From Amborella trichopoda (lineage: Eukaryota; Streptophyta; Magnoliopsida; Amborellales; Amborellaceae), in the NCBI RefSeq assembly GCF_000471905.2, contig NW_006499435.1, forward strand, positions 6,190,311 through 6,254,310: a stretch of 64,000 nucleotides of DNA, in the 5' to 3' direction. Under the pieces are notes generated by a model. The model saw only the letters and a program-made list of their open reading frames with translations, was not told the origin of the DNA and ran no database searches. This document shows positions 38,401 to 49,229 of this stretch, piece after piece; the stretch's first letter is position 1, and the number at the start of each line of letters is the position of its first letter. The position numbers and the translations under genes are program-made.

Positions 38401-40943
38401 CATGATGAATAGTCTTGCTTTTACTTGTTCTCTGTAAATTTTAGGTGACCAGTTTATTGCTGGACATCATCTTGATACAAGGTCTTTTCTTTTCGTTTTA
38501 GCTGGATGAGCTGCTTGGAATTTATCTTCATGAGTGCATGCAATTTTCATTATTTGAAGTTAAATGTGTCGAGAATCATTGTTCTTCTGCCCGTTTATGC
38601 TCATGTACTTGTTATACAGGTCAAGCTCAGGGAGATGAAACCTGGCATTCTCTCTCAGGAGCTAAAGGAAGCTCTTGGTATGCCTGAAGGTGCACCACCT
38701 CCTTGGCTCATCAATATGCAGGTTTGTGTGAATATCTGGTACAGTCCTTTTTGGTTTGTCATTTTGTTTGCTTTGTTGCTCGAGTAGTTAAACAATGTCA
38801 CTCTTAGTTGAATTCCTTGAAAAGACTGTTGGTTTGCTTCCTGATTGGTCTATAAATTTATGACAGAGATATGGTCCTCCGCCATCTTATCCGCATCTGA
38901 AAATTCCTGGTTTGAATGCTCCTATTCCACCTGGAGCTAGCTTTGGTTATCATCCTGGAGGTTGGGGCAAGCCTCCTGTTGATGAAGTGAGCTTTCAATG
39001 ATTCTTGCATTCATACTTTCATAGCGTTTGCTATGTTTTGTATGGATTTTATTTTGTGCAATCTTGTATTCTTTGGTGACTGATTCTCATAGCGTTCGCA
39101 ATGTTTTGTATGGATTTTGTTTTGTGCAATCGTGTATTCTTTGGTGACTGATTCTGTGAAATTTTATTATGTAGTTTGGACGCCCGCTATATGGAGATGT
39201 TTTTGGTGTCCAACAGCAAGAACAGCCTAATTATGAGGTATGGGGATATCCATTTCTCTTGGTTATTCAACTGTTATTAGCTTTAGGAAATCCATTTTTC
39301 ATGGTAATTATTTTTGGGTAAGGTTTGGAAATGGAATAATATAACCTCCCTTATTGTAACAAACTTGGTGCGCATGCAATTAACATCTGCCTTTGTTAGA
39401 ATACAAGTTTCTACGTTTCTATGGTTTTCTTAATGATGACAATTTTTTTTTTTGAAATACCTTAATGACAACAATATTATTGTTATCTCATTATGCATTT
39501 TACTTTGATTGCAGGAGGAACCTGTTGATAGGAGTAAGCATTGGGGCGACTTGGAGGAAGAGGAGGAGGAAGAAGAAGAGGAGGAGGAACAGATGGAAGA
39601 AGAAGAATTGGAGGCTGGTATTCAATCAGTTGACAGCCTCTCCAGGTTCTCTCTCTCTCTCTCACCCCCTCCCTCCCTCCCTCGCTCGCTCTCTCTTTGC
39701 CCTTCCGTCCTCCCGCCCTGTCTCTCTTTACCCTGTGTTTAATAAGTTGAGTTTTTTATGTTCCCCACAGTACGCCAACTGGTGTGGAGACACCTGATGT
39801 CATTGATCTTCGAAAGCAACAGAGGAAAGAGCCAGAGAAGCCTCTTTATCAAGTGAGTACATTGAAAGATTTTGGTCACGGCTTTCCATTGAGCTACATT
39901 ATTATTTTAGTTGATTACTTTTATCATAGTGGTATCTTAGTAGGTCATCATCTTTTGTTTACTATTTTATTCTCGTGGAGTCCACTCTAAAATTTACATT
40001 TTATCTCGTTCCACTAAAGGTACTTGAAGAGAAGGAAGAAAGGATTGCACAAGGAACCTTACTCGGAACAACGCACACGTATGTCTTCACCTTAACTAGT
40101 TGGTTACCTGACCATCGCTTTCATGAATTTTAGGACTTCTTTTCTGCATATTCGTATTTCTCGTAGTGGACTCTTTTTTTGAGAGAAGGTTAACATAGGG
40201 ATATTGTTGATTTGGTTTTGACAACTTTTTCCCTTGGACAGGTATGTGCTTGGGGCAACAGATAAAACTGGTGCTAAAAGGGTAAGCAAGTTTTTTCGTC
40301 TGAACCTTAGTGTTATTCCATTGGCACTTAATGATTGCTCAAATTGTTGGCTAGAGTTTTTATTTTTTTTACTTATAAATATCTGAAATTCTTTCGGACT
40401 CGTGTAAATTATCCTCTGCATTTTTTCTTGCTGATTCCATGTTATCCTTACCCAGGTTGAGCTACTGCGAGGGCAAAAGTCGGACAAAGTGGATGTCACT
40501 CTTAGGCCGGAAGATTTAGAGGCTTTGGATGATGTTACTCTGGCAGCAAAGTAAGTGTTTTCGATAATAGGAATCGGAACCGTTTTTTGTAATAGGATCC
40601 GGGATTCTCGATGCGCTGTTTAATGCAAGCATGCATGGTTTTATTGGAGTGTGAGTTATTCATCACAAGGTGGGCATCGTGCAGGTATGAGGAAGCAAGG
40701 GAAGAGGAGAAGCTGCGGAATCAACGAGAGGACTTCAGTGACATGGTGGCAGAGGTTTGTTCTGAGTTCATTCTGGAGGAGGGGCATGGAATTTTTGCTG
40801 ATGTTGTTTGTTGGATTCTCATCAGTCTTTCTTTGTGTTTTTTTTTTTTTATTATAAAAATCTCTGTGCAGGCTGAGAAAAAGAGGAAGCGCAAGATGCA
40901 GGAAAAGGAAGGGAAGGCAAAGAAGAAGGATTTCAAGTTTTAG
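29408..40943 (+). CDS. SF3B2: Splicing factor 3B subunit 2 (SF3B2/SAP145), complete
   Basis: Nuclear subunit of the SF3b part of U2 snRNP, which helps anchor U2 at the branch site. Eighteen exons: 29408-29722, 30594-30716, 30815-30949, 31038-31100, 34279-34386, 34930-35007, 35168-35260, 35483-35569, 38620-38721, 38867-38986, 39175-39237, 39515-39645, 39771-39852, 40020-40078, 40242-40281, 40456-40550, 40685-40754, 40872-40943. All introns are GT-AG and phases join, giving about 611 aa. Order: Arg/Lys-rich N-terminus (RRRRRKQKKNK); acidic region; DUF382 domain (about residues 190-335; VWDATAADPKLLVFLKSYRN, HDAFFKYQTKPKL); PSP domain (335-395; LGMPEGAPPPWLINMQRYGP); Glu run in exon 12; basic C-terminus ending KKKDFKF. 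Like other plant forms it lacks the N-terminal SAP domain of animals. The first exon is the least conserved, so the start is slightly less sure. Introns 4 and 8 are each about 3 kb. Confidence 0.96.
31837..33191 (-). mobile_element. Internally deleted hAT element (1355 bp) in SF3B2 intron 4
   Basis: Ends are inverted: CAATGTTCAATAAGTC at 31837 and, on the other strand from 33191, CAATGTTCAAAAAGTC. Next to each end lie CCTAGGCGG-type subterminal repeats, as in the hAT element at 24870-27500. The flanks GGCCTCTG (31829-31836) and TGCCTCTG (33192-33199) form an 8-bp target duplication with one mismatch, the hAT length. Inside, minus-strand codons near 32290-32400 (EEGFYVEEEDDSDNEGLAS) look like a transposase C-terminal tail; all catalytic parts are missing. 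It lies wholly within the intron, opposite to the gene. Confidence 0.85.
35570..38619 (+). other. SF3B2 intron 8 with repeat content
   Basis: A 3050-base GT-AG intron. It contains a (TCA)n-rich microsatellite at about 35965-36005, a copy of the dispersed repeat also seen at 23988-24180, and an inserted RTE scrap at 37729-37801. ORFs such as 38082-38405 have no recognised domain. Confidence 0.7.
37729..37801 (-). mobile_element. 73-bp RTE LINE 3' scrap with 9-bp target duplication
   Basis: Flanked by GGAGATCAT on both sides (37720-37728 and 37802-37810). The insert reads on the minus strand GATTCATTTAGCCGACACC followed by AATAATTGAGATAAGGCTT, the usual end of plant RTE LINEs. The related repeat near 24010 lacks this insert (AACATGAAGATCATAAATATG), showing the empty site. 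It is an extreme 5' truncation with no coding capacity. Confidence 0.82.
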
Positions 40944-42280
40944 GCACATAAGTATGCATAAATTTTGGAAAAGCATGAATGCTCCCCCACCCCGTTGGTT
41001 AGATTCTGTTTGGCCAATATATTGTGAACTCTGAAGTTAGAAGAATCGGGTATTATTAACATGTATAATGTGAATTTCTTTGGACCATTTTTGGCCCATG
41101 TTGGAGCGATTAGTGAATGGACAGGGTAAGGATTGATGTTTAAAGGGAATTACCGTATTAGTTAGTGGATCCATTCAGTCCTGGATGATCTTTGTGGAAA
41201 GTTGCAAGTGATTTTGTCGTCTGTTTTCCTTTAGGCAAGGCAAGATGGCTAGCATGAAATTTTAGATGTTCCCCTGTGATGCTCTTGTTTCTACTTTTAC
41301 TCCCCTTGCTGACAAACTACATTAGCATTGTTATTAGCCACCGTTGCCATGCGATAATTTGGTGCAGCCTTCATGTTGAGTGGAATGACGCACCTAACTG
41401 TAACCTTCCGTTGTTTCCTACAATCTGCCATCTACTTGTACTCCACTAAATAATATCACAGGAATTGTAGGCCTCGTGTATCTCTTAAAGAATGCCAATT
41501 CATAGCCAAGTGATGACACATACTCTAATTTCTCCAGGAAAACTTAATTCTCAAATGGCAAAAATTCTTTTGGGCTTGGAAAAATCCTCCAATTGGCAAA
41601 TAACGATTCAAGAAGGCAAAAGAACCTCCCATGCTCAGGGATGGACGCAAGATCAGGAACAAGGATAAAGCCCCGGGTATCAATCTGAAAAACTCCATTC
41701 TGAAAATTGCCTGTGCAGCATAAAATGTCTTTAATAGTTGGGCATGGTTAATAAATAGATTTGATGTGTCTTTTAAGATTGTTATTAATATTTTAAGATT
41801 GACAATCTTAAAATATATGCTTAATATGTACTATCCAAATTCAAATTCACATCGTAAATCACTATAATTATAATTAGATGGTATAAAAGTAATACTACGT
41901 TTTAATAGTCGTCAAAGATATATCGCATCTACACCAACTAAAATAGGCAGTGTAGAGCACAAATTTACTTCTTCTGAAATAAGGTTGTCTTATACAAACC
42001 TACCCAAGAAAACTGAATGTGTAGTCAGTAGCCCAAGAGCACATGAGAGAGATATTGCGCCTTCAAATCTATCAAACATTGGAGTTGCAGAGGAGAGCAA
42101 CGGATCGCCACGAAATGTGAGAGCAACGAATCGCCACTCAAGATAACCACATGTGGAAGCAAGTTATTACCCAAAAATACCATGTAGACCCAAGCTTGTG
42201 GCTACCAGAATGCCGACCCAATGGTAGAGTCTAAGGCATCTGGAACCCAAGGAGCGGATCAAGAATTGATTTTGGTTAGA
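40944..42280. other. SF3B2 3' UTR and intergenic DNA
   Basis: Begins with the SF3B2 3' UTR; the poly(A) site was not determined. The rest has no recognised gene or repeat. Confidence 0.4.
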
Positions 42281-42284
42281 CCCC

Positions 42285-43735
42285 TGGCTCGATCAAACCC
42301 CTTTGAAAGACCTTAACCTAGGCCTTTATCTCCTCGCTCTCCATCAACAAGCTTCTATTGAAGACCATTTTCCCTTACAAAAGACTGCAAGGAGTCCTGG
42401 CCTTCGCAGACCACGCTCAGATATTGAATGTCAGGAATTCCCAAACCTCTCCACACTCGGTTCAATTTTTCTCTCACCCTGGAGAAGACATTTTAATATG
42501 GTACCTTGGTCCCTCGGGGAAATTTTAAGTTGCTTCCTTTTATTGCAAACTCATAGAACCGCCAACATTCCCCCTAGCCCCTTGCTCCATTGTGGCCAAA
42601 GCATGGATCTCCATTGCTCCTCCCAAGATCCAAGCCTTCAGCTAGATTGCTCTCTTTCAGAGAGCATGAATTATTGACCAGCTGCAAAGAGAGGCTTGGC
42701 TTTACCTAATCAACCGAGGAAACTAACCCTCACTTCTTTATACATTGTCCCTTAACCCATTCCTTGTGGGGAGCTTTTCTTCAGCTCTTAAAATGGTAAT
42801 GGATGGCCCCAAAAATATTCCCCATCGCTTTTCCTCTCTCCACCCCTACACCTGAGCCTCTTCCGGTATCATATTGTGTGGAAGGCTTCAATGGCAGCCC
42901 TCATTTGGGAAATTTGGATAGAACATAACAATCGTATCTTCTGAGGACAATTTTCTACCATTGAAGCCTTGTATGATAGAATCAAAGTGGCAATTATCTT
43001 CTGGGCCACCAATCACAAGCAGTTCAAAGGCTTCACCCCTTCAACCTTCAACCTTCCACTTACACTGGTACAATATCATCTTCTTACCACATTAGCGTAA
43101 CTCATGAGCCGGCTCCCTCCAAAGCGGGGCCACGTAAAGCTCAACTTTGATGATTATTCCTTGGGCAACCCAAGACCATCAAGTGTAGGTCTTTTTAGAG
43201 ACTACAAAGGGTCCACTTTGGCCTCTTTCGCGAAATCCATTGGTTACTCAGATTCCTAATCAGCAGAAGCTAGCATTGCTTGAGGGCCTCAAACTATTTG
43301 ACAACTCTTGGGGCCATGCTCTCACCATAGAAGGGGACTCCCACAACATTCTTTCTTGGGCCTGTGGTTCGGCTAACTGCCCAAGGCCCCTGCTCCACAT
43401 CTTTGACGAAATATCCCATGTAAACAGATGACTTATGATTACCTGGAGACACATATACCGTGAGATTTATGCAGAGGCAGACTTTCTCGCTAAATAGGAT
43501 GCTTGACAAGCGATAGGCTAAGGTTTTTTTGCATACGCTGTCAAAGTCCCTTCTAGGGGTTCTCGCTCCCTTCCCCCTTCTTCTCCTTCGTTTCATTACC
43601 CTGGGATTTTGTATAGAGCTCCCTCCCCCGGGGGCAGCCATTTTTTCTGTATATACCCCCTGGCCCCCTGGCGGTCCTATTTTGTACCATTTTTTCTTCT
43701 CTTCAATACAACAATTAACTTCAAAAAAAAAAAAT
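42285..43735 (+). mobile_element. LINE 3' end with zinc-finger and RNase H domains
   Basis: Plus-strand decayed LINE. At 42590-42770 words such as IAPPKIQAFS and IDQLQREAWL match the zf-RVT region. At 42870-43080 come VWKASMAALIWEIWIEHNNRIF and TFNLPLT. The RNase H-like tail at 43110-43500 has KLNFDDYSLGNP (normally FDGSS.GNPG), EASIAWLEGLKLFDN, LTIEGDSHNILSWA and YAEADFLAK. The element ends in 12 A residues at 43723-43734. Stops interrupt every frame. It is a different subfamily from the LINE at 18600-22975. Confidence 0.82.
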
Positions 43736-44204
43736 ATCAATGCTGCAATCAACAACAAAATATTCTTCTATTAGCAGAATTTGTATCTCCTATAGGATCA
43801 ACATATCCAAGTCTAGCTCCACTACTGTTAATTGGTTATGCAAAACAATACAGCAAACAAGAATTTACACACGATGTATATTTTCTCATCAGTAAGCTAT
43901 AACACCATCCAAGAGGCCAAAGGCAAAACTAGAATCATAAAACACGGAAGGCATTATTGAAAAACAAGCTCAGGTTGGAAAAGAACTCTAAATAACTGTA
44001 AGTTTTGCCAAAGAAGTATACATTGATGCAAATTGGTGAATATTTGTTACCAAGTTTAGAACATATATGCTTGTTGACAGCAGCTAGAAATAAAGATTGA
44101 CCATCATATTTGGTTCTATCAAAATATGCATGAGGGTTTTGATGAATAACAAACAAATTAATAATTGGGTTGATTTTTGTCATTCATTTTTTATCAAATG
44201 ATTA

Positions 44205-44405
44205 TTAAGGTCATTGAAAATGTTTCAAAGCTCCCCAACCACAACATAGCCTTTCCTCCCACAACCTGCAGCATTCTCCAACCTAACCATCCACAATAGC
44301 CTTTTGGTTTGCTACTCTTGCAGCCTCACTATCCCTTGTTCATCCAACTACTTCCACCACCAAAAAACAAAAACCATCTTTCTATTCCCACAAACCGTCC
44401 GTCCA
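44205..44405 (-). repeat. 1.1-kb repeat, copy D, first part (split by a gypsy element)
   Basis: Matches 58730-58860, 59805-59950 and 60955-61110 (blocks CCCAACCACAAC.TAGCC, GCAGCCTCACT.TCCCTT, CTTCCACCACCAAAAA). It stops exactly at the gypsy insertion site and resumes at 48003. Confidence 0.8.
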
Positions 44406-44406
44406 T

Positions 44407-44573
44407 GTCACAGCCCCGCTCCCCGCCCCCATACCATACTAGTCGGAGGGTAACAAGGTGCACAGCCCCGCTCCCTGCCCCCATACCATACTAGTCGGAG
44501 GGTAACAAGGTGCACAGCCCCGCTCCCTGCCCCCATACCATACTAGTCGGAGGGTAACAAGGTGCAGGATCGT
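44407..44573 (-). repeat. Three 52-bp tandem copies at the LTR terminus
   Basis: The unit, CACAGCCCCGCTCC..., ending GGGTAACAAGGTG, is repeated three times with a single base difference (CCCC in the first copy, CCTG in the others). It sits exactly at the outer end of the 3' LTR. Confidence 0.93.
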
Positions 44574-45704
44574 GACCAGAGGTAGCGAATGCCACTCAGG
44601 TGGGAGTGTGCTTAACGCTTTTGAAAAGAAGGAATCAAAACAAGCCACGAAAGAAAATAAAAACTCCAAACACAGCCATAACAAAAGCTGAACGAACTAA
44701 AACCAAATTTATACGTAAGAGCTCCAAAGTTATTACAGATATGTCCAAGGTACTAAAGGCCCAACAAAATACATAGCTTCACAACAAAACAACTATGTGG
44801 CCACCTGCCAACTAAAACCTACAATCAAAAGGGAGCTTCTCGTCAAGTTCGGGTCTTCAATCGCCAGTCGCGATCACCCAACCGTCTGGTCTTAACCCGC
44901 GAGCTATCACTCTGCAATCAATAAAGTCAAAAGAATGAGCTATGAAACCCAGTAAGTAGATCAAAGCGCCATGCACTCCTGCTTATATATAGTTATTCAT
45001 AACCGTCCCCAAGATTCATGCAGGTTGTACAATATAAAGTCATGTATCACAATTGTATTAGTAAAGTGATGTAAGCAATTCCTTTCATGGTGGAGCAATC
45101 GCAAATCAAATATCTGACATCACACGAGTTAATAGTTTATCAAATCTCTCCATTAACATAACAAATCAACAAATTCAGGCAAACATATTTTAACTACATG
45201 CAATCCTAATGTCGCCTATTCTTGAAGTAGAAACCCTATCCATCAGGCCGAGCCAAATCTTATGGCTTAAGACTTTTACCATACCTCAGGAGGGAAGACA
45301 ATGACAAATGGATGACCCATTTTATAATGTCTTCACACACACACACAGTCCCCAACGCGCTCTGGGGCGTTTGATAGGTAGAGGCCTTGCAAGACTCGAC
45401 CCTCTCTTTATGCCCTTCTGGCGAGAGAGTGTAATACTACCAATGGATAAACAAATGCATAGTGTCCATATAGATTTGGGGGGCACGACACTTCCGACTA
45501 TTTACATTCACATCCTAACTCCCGTCATATCATGGGGAGTTAGGGAAGATCTCAACCGCCGGCACAACTTTCTTATCATATCATATCACATTACACTACC
45601 AACGGATGACCCGTTGCGTAGTACCTCATATCACATTCTTGTCATACCATATCACACTATCAATGGATGATCCATTGCATAGTGCTTTATATCACATCTG
45701 CGAC

Positions 45705-45910
45705 GTGTCATATTACAACCATGCACATTCAATAATTCATAGGCATGTCTTATTACAACCATGCACATTCAATAATTCATAGGATGTCTTATTACAACTA
45801 TGCACATTCAACAATTCATAGGCATGTCTTATTACAATCATGCACATTCAATAATTCATAGATGTGTCTTATTACAACCATGCACCTTCAATAATTCATA
45901 AGCATTCACT
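45705..45910 (-). repeat. Five 40-bp tandem copies inside the gypsy LTR
   Basis: Unit GCATGTCTTATTACAACCAT plus GCACATTCAATAATTCATAG, five imperfect copies. Further degenerate repeats of about 180 bases (blocks CTTTC.TTTAGAAGTGGTTTG and ACAATCTT.C.CAAAAACATG) follow at 45950-46510. Confidence 0.85.
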
Positions 45911-47124
45911 ATTTCATAGCAAAACAGAAATTTCAGTGTGATAGTCTCATAGAAAAATGAGTATAACTCCCACTCCACAGGAAATTTTGTCATGGTCCCA
46001 AAACTATCTTGAAAATAGACTCATTCATCTTTCCTTTAGAAGTGGTTTGGTCTAATTCTGAGACATTTTGGTCAGTAAACAATGCTACACAGAACATGTG
46101 ATAGATCTGAAAGATTCAACAGAAAATCCAGTGTGGTATCCTTATAGAAGAACATAACTTTCGAATCACAGAGAATTTGATTATGCTTTCAAGACCATTT
46201 TCGAAATAGATTCATACATCTTTCATTTAGAAGTGGTTTGAGCTTATTCTGACATGATTTGGTCAGGGAACAATCTTGCGCAAAAACATGTAAAGTTTTT
46301 GAAAACATTCCTGCATTCACAATAGTGACATCTTAATAGAAAAAATGGCATAATTTCCAGATCGTAGGGAATTTCGTTTTGATTCCAAAACCATATTTAA
46401 ATTAGACTCATTCATCTTTCATTCAAAAGTGGTTTGAGTTCATTTTAACATGATTTGGTCAGTGAACAATCTTACACAAAAACTTGTAAAGTTTCTGGAA
46501 TTTCTTTTTACAATTCTGGCATGTTCTAGCAAATGGCTCATAACTTTCCAATCAAAAGAGATATTGATATGAGGCCTTTTCTCTCTTAAAATATACTCAA
46601 AGGGGTACTTCCCCAAAAAATTTAACAATCAAAAGAAATAATTTCAGTGCTCAAACAATTACTCAAAGTGGAGTCACAATTTCAGAAAAAAAGGCACATT
46701 CCAGCAAGATTGTAAGAGCATTCAAGCCATATTCATGTTCAAAGTTTCATCCAAAATCATGCTTAAACCTCATAATTTGATAGACTAAGAAAGCATGTAT
46801 TAACAAAAAAAACATGAGGACATGGTAGCTAAACCCACTTACATGCACCAAAAGACTCCAAGTTTCCCCCACACAGGCCATGCTTCCAAAGATGATTTCA
46901 AGCTTGAGGTTCTAAGTCTGTGGAAAGGGAGGTCGTGGGTGAGAGAGAGAGCTAAAACTCTTTAGAGAGGTGTGAAGGGGAGTTTACCTATAAGCAAAGA
47001 GTGGGAGGCAGCAGGCAGGTGGCATGCAAGGGTGCAAGGGCACACAAGTGGCAACAGTGGTAGACATGTGGTAGACATGTGACAGACAAGTGCCACATGA
47101 CACTCATAGAAGTTCCCTGGACGG

Positions 47125-47345
47125 CTCTATACATTCACTCTCGACAGCAACGCACACGGCGGTGACGAGCACGACAGTGACACACACGGCGGTGACGCGC
47201 ACGGCAGTGAAACGCACGGCGGTGATGCGCATGGCGGTGTCACGTACGGCGGTGATGCGCACGACGGTGTCGCGCATGACGGTGATGAGCACGGCGGTGT
47301 TGCGCACGACGGTGACACACACGACAACATCCCCATGCATGCACA
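47125..47345 (-). repeat. GC-rich minisatellite in the 3' LTR
   Basis: Units of about 12-15 bases built on CGCACGGCGGTGA. The same kind of array is in the 5' LTR remnant at 47790-47990, as expected of two LTRs of one element. Ala/Thr/Val repeat ORFs on both strands come from this composition. Confidence 0.85.
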
Positions 47346-47756
47346 ATGGCTTCCTCATGCACGACGGCTCCTTACATCAACCCCCCTTAAAAGGATTTTG
47401 TCCTTAAAATCATACTTTTGCTAATCGAACAATTGGGGGTACTTATCCCGGATCTCATCTTCCCATTCCATGGTCGACTCTTCTCATGAATGGTATTGCC
47501 ATAACACACGGACTAGAGGGATCTCCTTATTACGCAATACCTGCACCCTTCTGTCTAGTATCCCAACTGGCTGCTCGATGAAGGTTAGGTCTTCTCTGAT
47601 AGGAATCAGTTCATACTTCAGAATGTGGGACGGGTCGGGCTGGTACTTCCTTAACAGAGATATATAAAAGACATTGTGGATATTTGCCAGCTTGGGTGGT
47701 AGGGCAAATCGATATGCCACGCTTCCAACTCTCTCCACAATTTCAAAAGGTCCAAT

Positions 47757-47997
47757 ATTCCCTGGACGGCCCTATACATTCACTCTCTGCAGCAACGCGC
47801 ACGACGGTGACGCGCACGGCGATGATGCGCATGACAGCATCCCCATGCGCGCACGGCGGCATCCCTCACGCACGGCGGCTTCCTCACGCACGACGGCTTC
47901 CATCACGCATGGCGGCTTCCCTCGCGCACGGCAGCTTCCTCAGGCACGACCGCTTCCTCACGCACGACGGCTTCCTTACACACGGCGGCTCCTTACA
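47757..47997 (-). mobile_element. 5' LTR remnant of the gypsy element
   Basis: Shares with the 3' LTR the start TGTAAGGAGCCG, a minisatellite and GTGAATGTATAG.GCCGTCC, then breaks at about 47757 into pol. Only the first 240 bases of the LTR survive. Confidence 0.85.
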
Positions 47998-48002
47998 GTC
48001 CA

Positions 48003-48965
48003 CTTATTTCAGATCTCACCAAATGAATATTATATCATGGTGACCCAAGCAAGCAATACCTCATTCCATGAACAGGCTTGAAATTTTTAAAGCAACCATG
48101 CAGTCAACTCCACTATCACTATCTACCTTCCTCTTGACTCTTGACCACAACCCCTTCCTCCCATTCCCTAATTCAGAAGACATTCTGTTCCCCACATAAA
48201 TTAGAGTGTGATATAGAGATATGATTAACATGATACAAGACAATATAATGGAATTTGCTTTACCAGGGTTTAATTAACTTGAAATCAATCTGGGCACGTA
48301 TGTCACAATCCTTATGGAGATTGCCCATTGAATCATTATATCAATCATTGAACATAAAAAGTGACATAACTGACCTGGAATGGCTTGACAGTGGCTTGAA
48401 GAATAGTGAGGCTGTTTAGGGTCTTCCACCTCTCTCGAAAAGATTGCCGGTTTGGATAACATACCCCAATTCAGGTACAAGTTCGGTAAAATTGAGCTCC
48501 AAACATAAATAAATTTCACAAATAGTGCATGAGATAACTAAATTTGAACAGAAAGTACAATCCCTACAAAAGGGCGTCGTGGACAAAAATGATACACAAT
48601 ATCTTGTCCAGTTCAACCTGCATGAATACTAAAACAATTCAGACCTAATTACTGTGTTCCTTTGTTTTGGGGAGCTAGCAGAATTTTCATGTCATGTGAG
48701 TTCTATGTGATGCAAGTACAAAGGCTGCTAAAAATGATTTAGAAGGTGCCTCGAGACGATTCATCTTAAAGTGATGTCAAGTTTACGTAAAACAACAATT
48801 CACATGAAGTGACATGTTAATCCTTATTAGTGAAGTGAGGAACCCAATTCCCATATGCATTAGGTTCCAAGTTGAAACACACCTCAACAAATATTCCTAT
48901 GTGATGAATCACACAGATGAGCCATAAGATAGAGTATAAATTCAAAAGCTATAGAAAGAAATGTA
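48003..48965 (-). repeat. 1.1-kb repeat, copy D, second part
   Basis: Continues the unit from 44405 after one copy of GTCCA. Aligns with 58856-59750 and 59955-60910. The minus strand contains the shared word string LNFTELVPELG...LFERGG at about 48420-48500, and GNGRKGLWSRVKRKV with DSGVDCMVA near 48095-48170. Function unknown. Confidence 0.8.
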
Positions 48966-49229
48966 GCAATAGCAGTAGAATGAAAAGGATACACCTATAT
49001 AAACATTTTCTTGAACTAGTGGAAATTGGAAGGATACCTATTATGCATGAGATGATTAAAAAAAGAAGGATTTCAAAGTAGACCATGAGAAATGCTCAAG
49101 TACCACTTTCTTTCATAATATAATCATATTGCAAATCAGCAAAAAGGGTTCTACATATAATTAGCTCACCCTTCAAGAGTTCATGAAGAAGGGTTGACAT
49201 ATTCAAAATTTATTGAGAGATAAAGCCAT

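Larger units (their letters stand above)
44406..47997 (-). mobile_element. Internally deleted Ty3/gypsy chromovirus-like element, 3592 bp
   Basis: Flanked by GTCCA on both sides (44401-44405 and 47998-48002), with TG...CA ends. On the minus strand it has: a 5' LTR remnant 47997-47757 starting TGTAAGGAGCC; the last part of pol at 47757-47400; a polypurine tract AAGGGGGG (near 47381-47388); and a full 3' LTR 47376-44406, 2971 bp, ending GGGGCTGTGACA. The pol relic reads ERVGSVAYRFALPP, NVFYISLLRKYQPDPSH, then LRNKEIPLVRVLW, the C-terminal integrase/chromodomain-like end of plant gypsy elements. A deletion joins the first LTR directly to pol, removing gag, protease, RT and most of integrase. Confidence 0.9.

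Noticed and set aside
43294..43758. 154-codon minus ORF at 43.5 kb
   Set aside because: Antisense of the LINE RNase H tail and A-run.
47090..47407. Ala/Thr/Val-repeat ORFs on both strands
   Set aside because: Encoded by the GC-rich minisatellite in a gypsy LTR.
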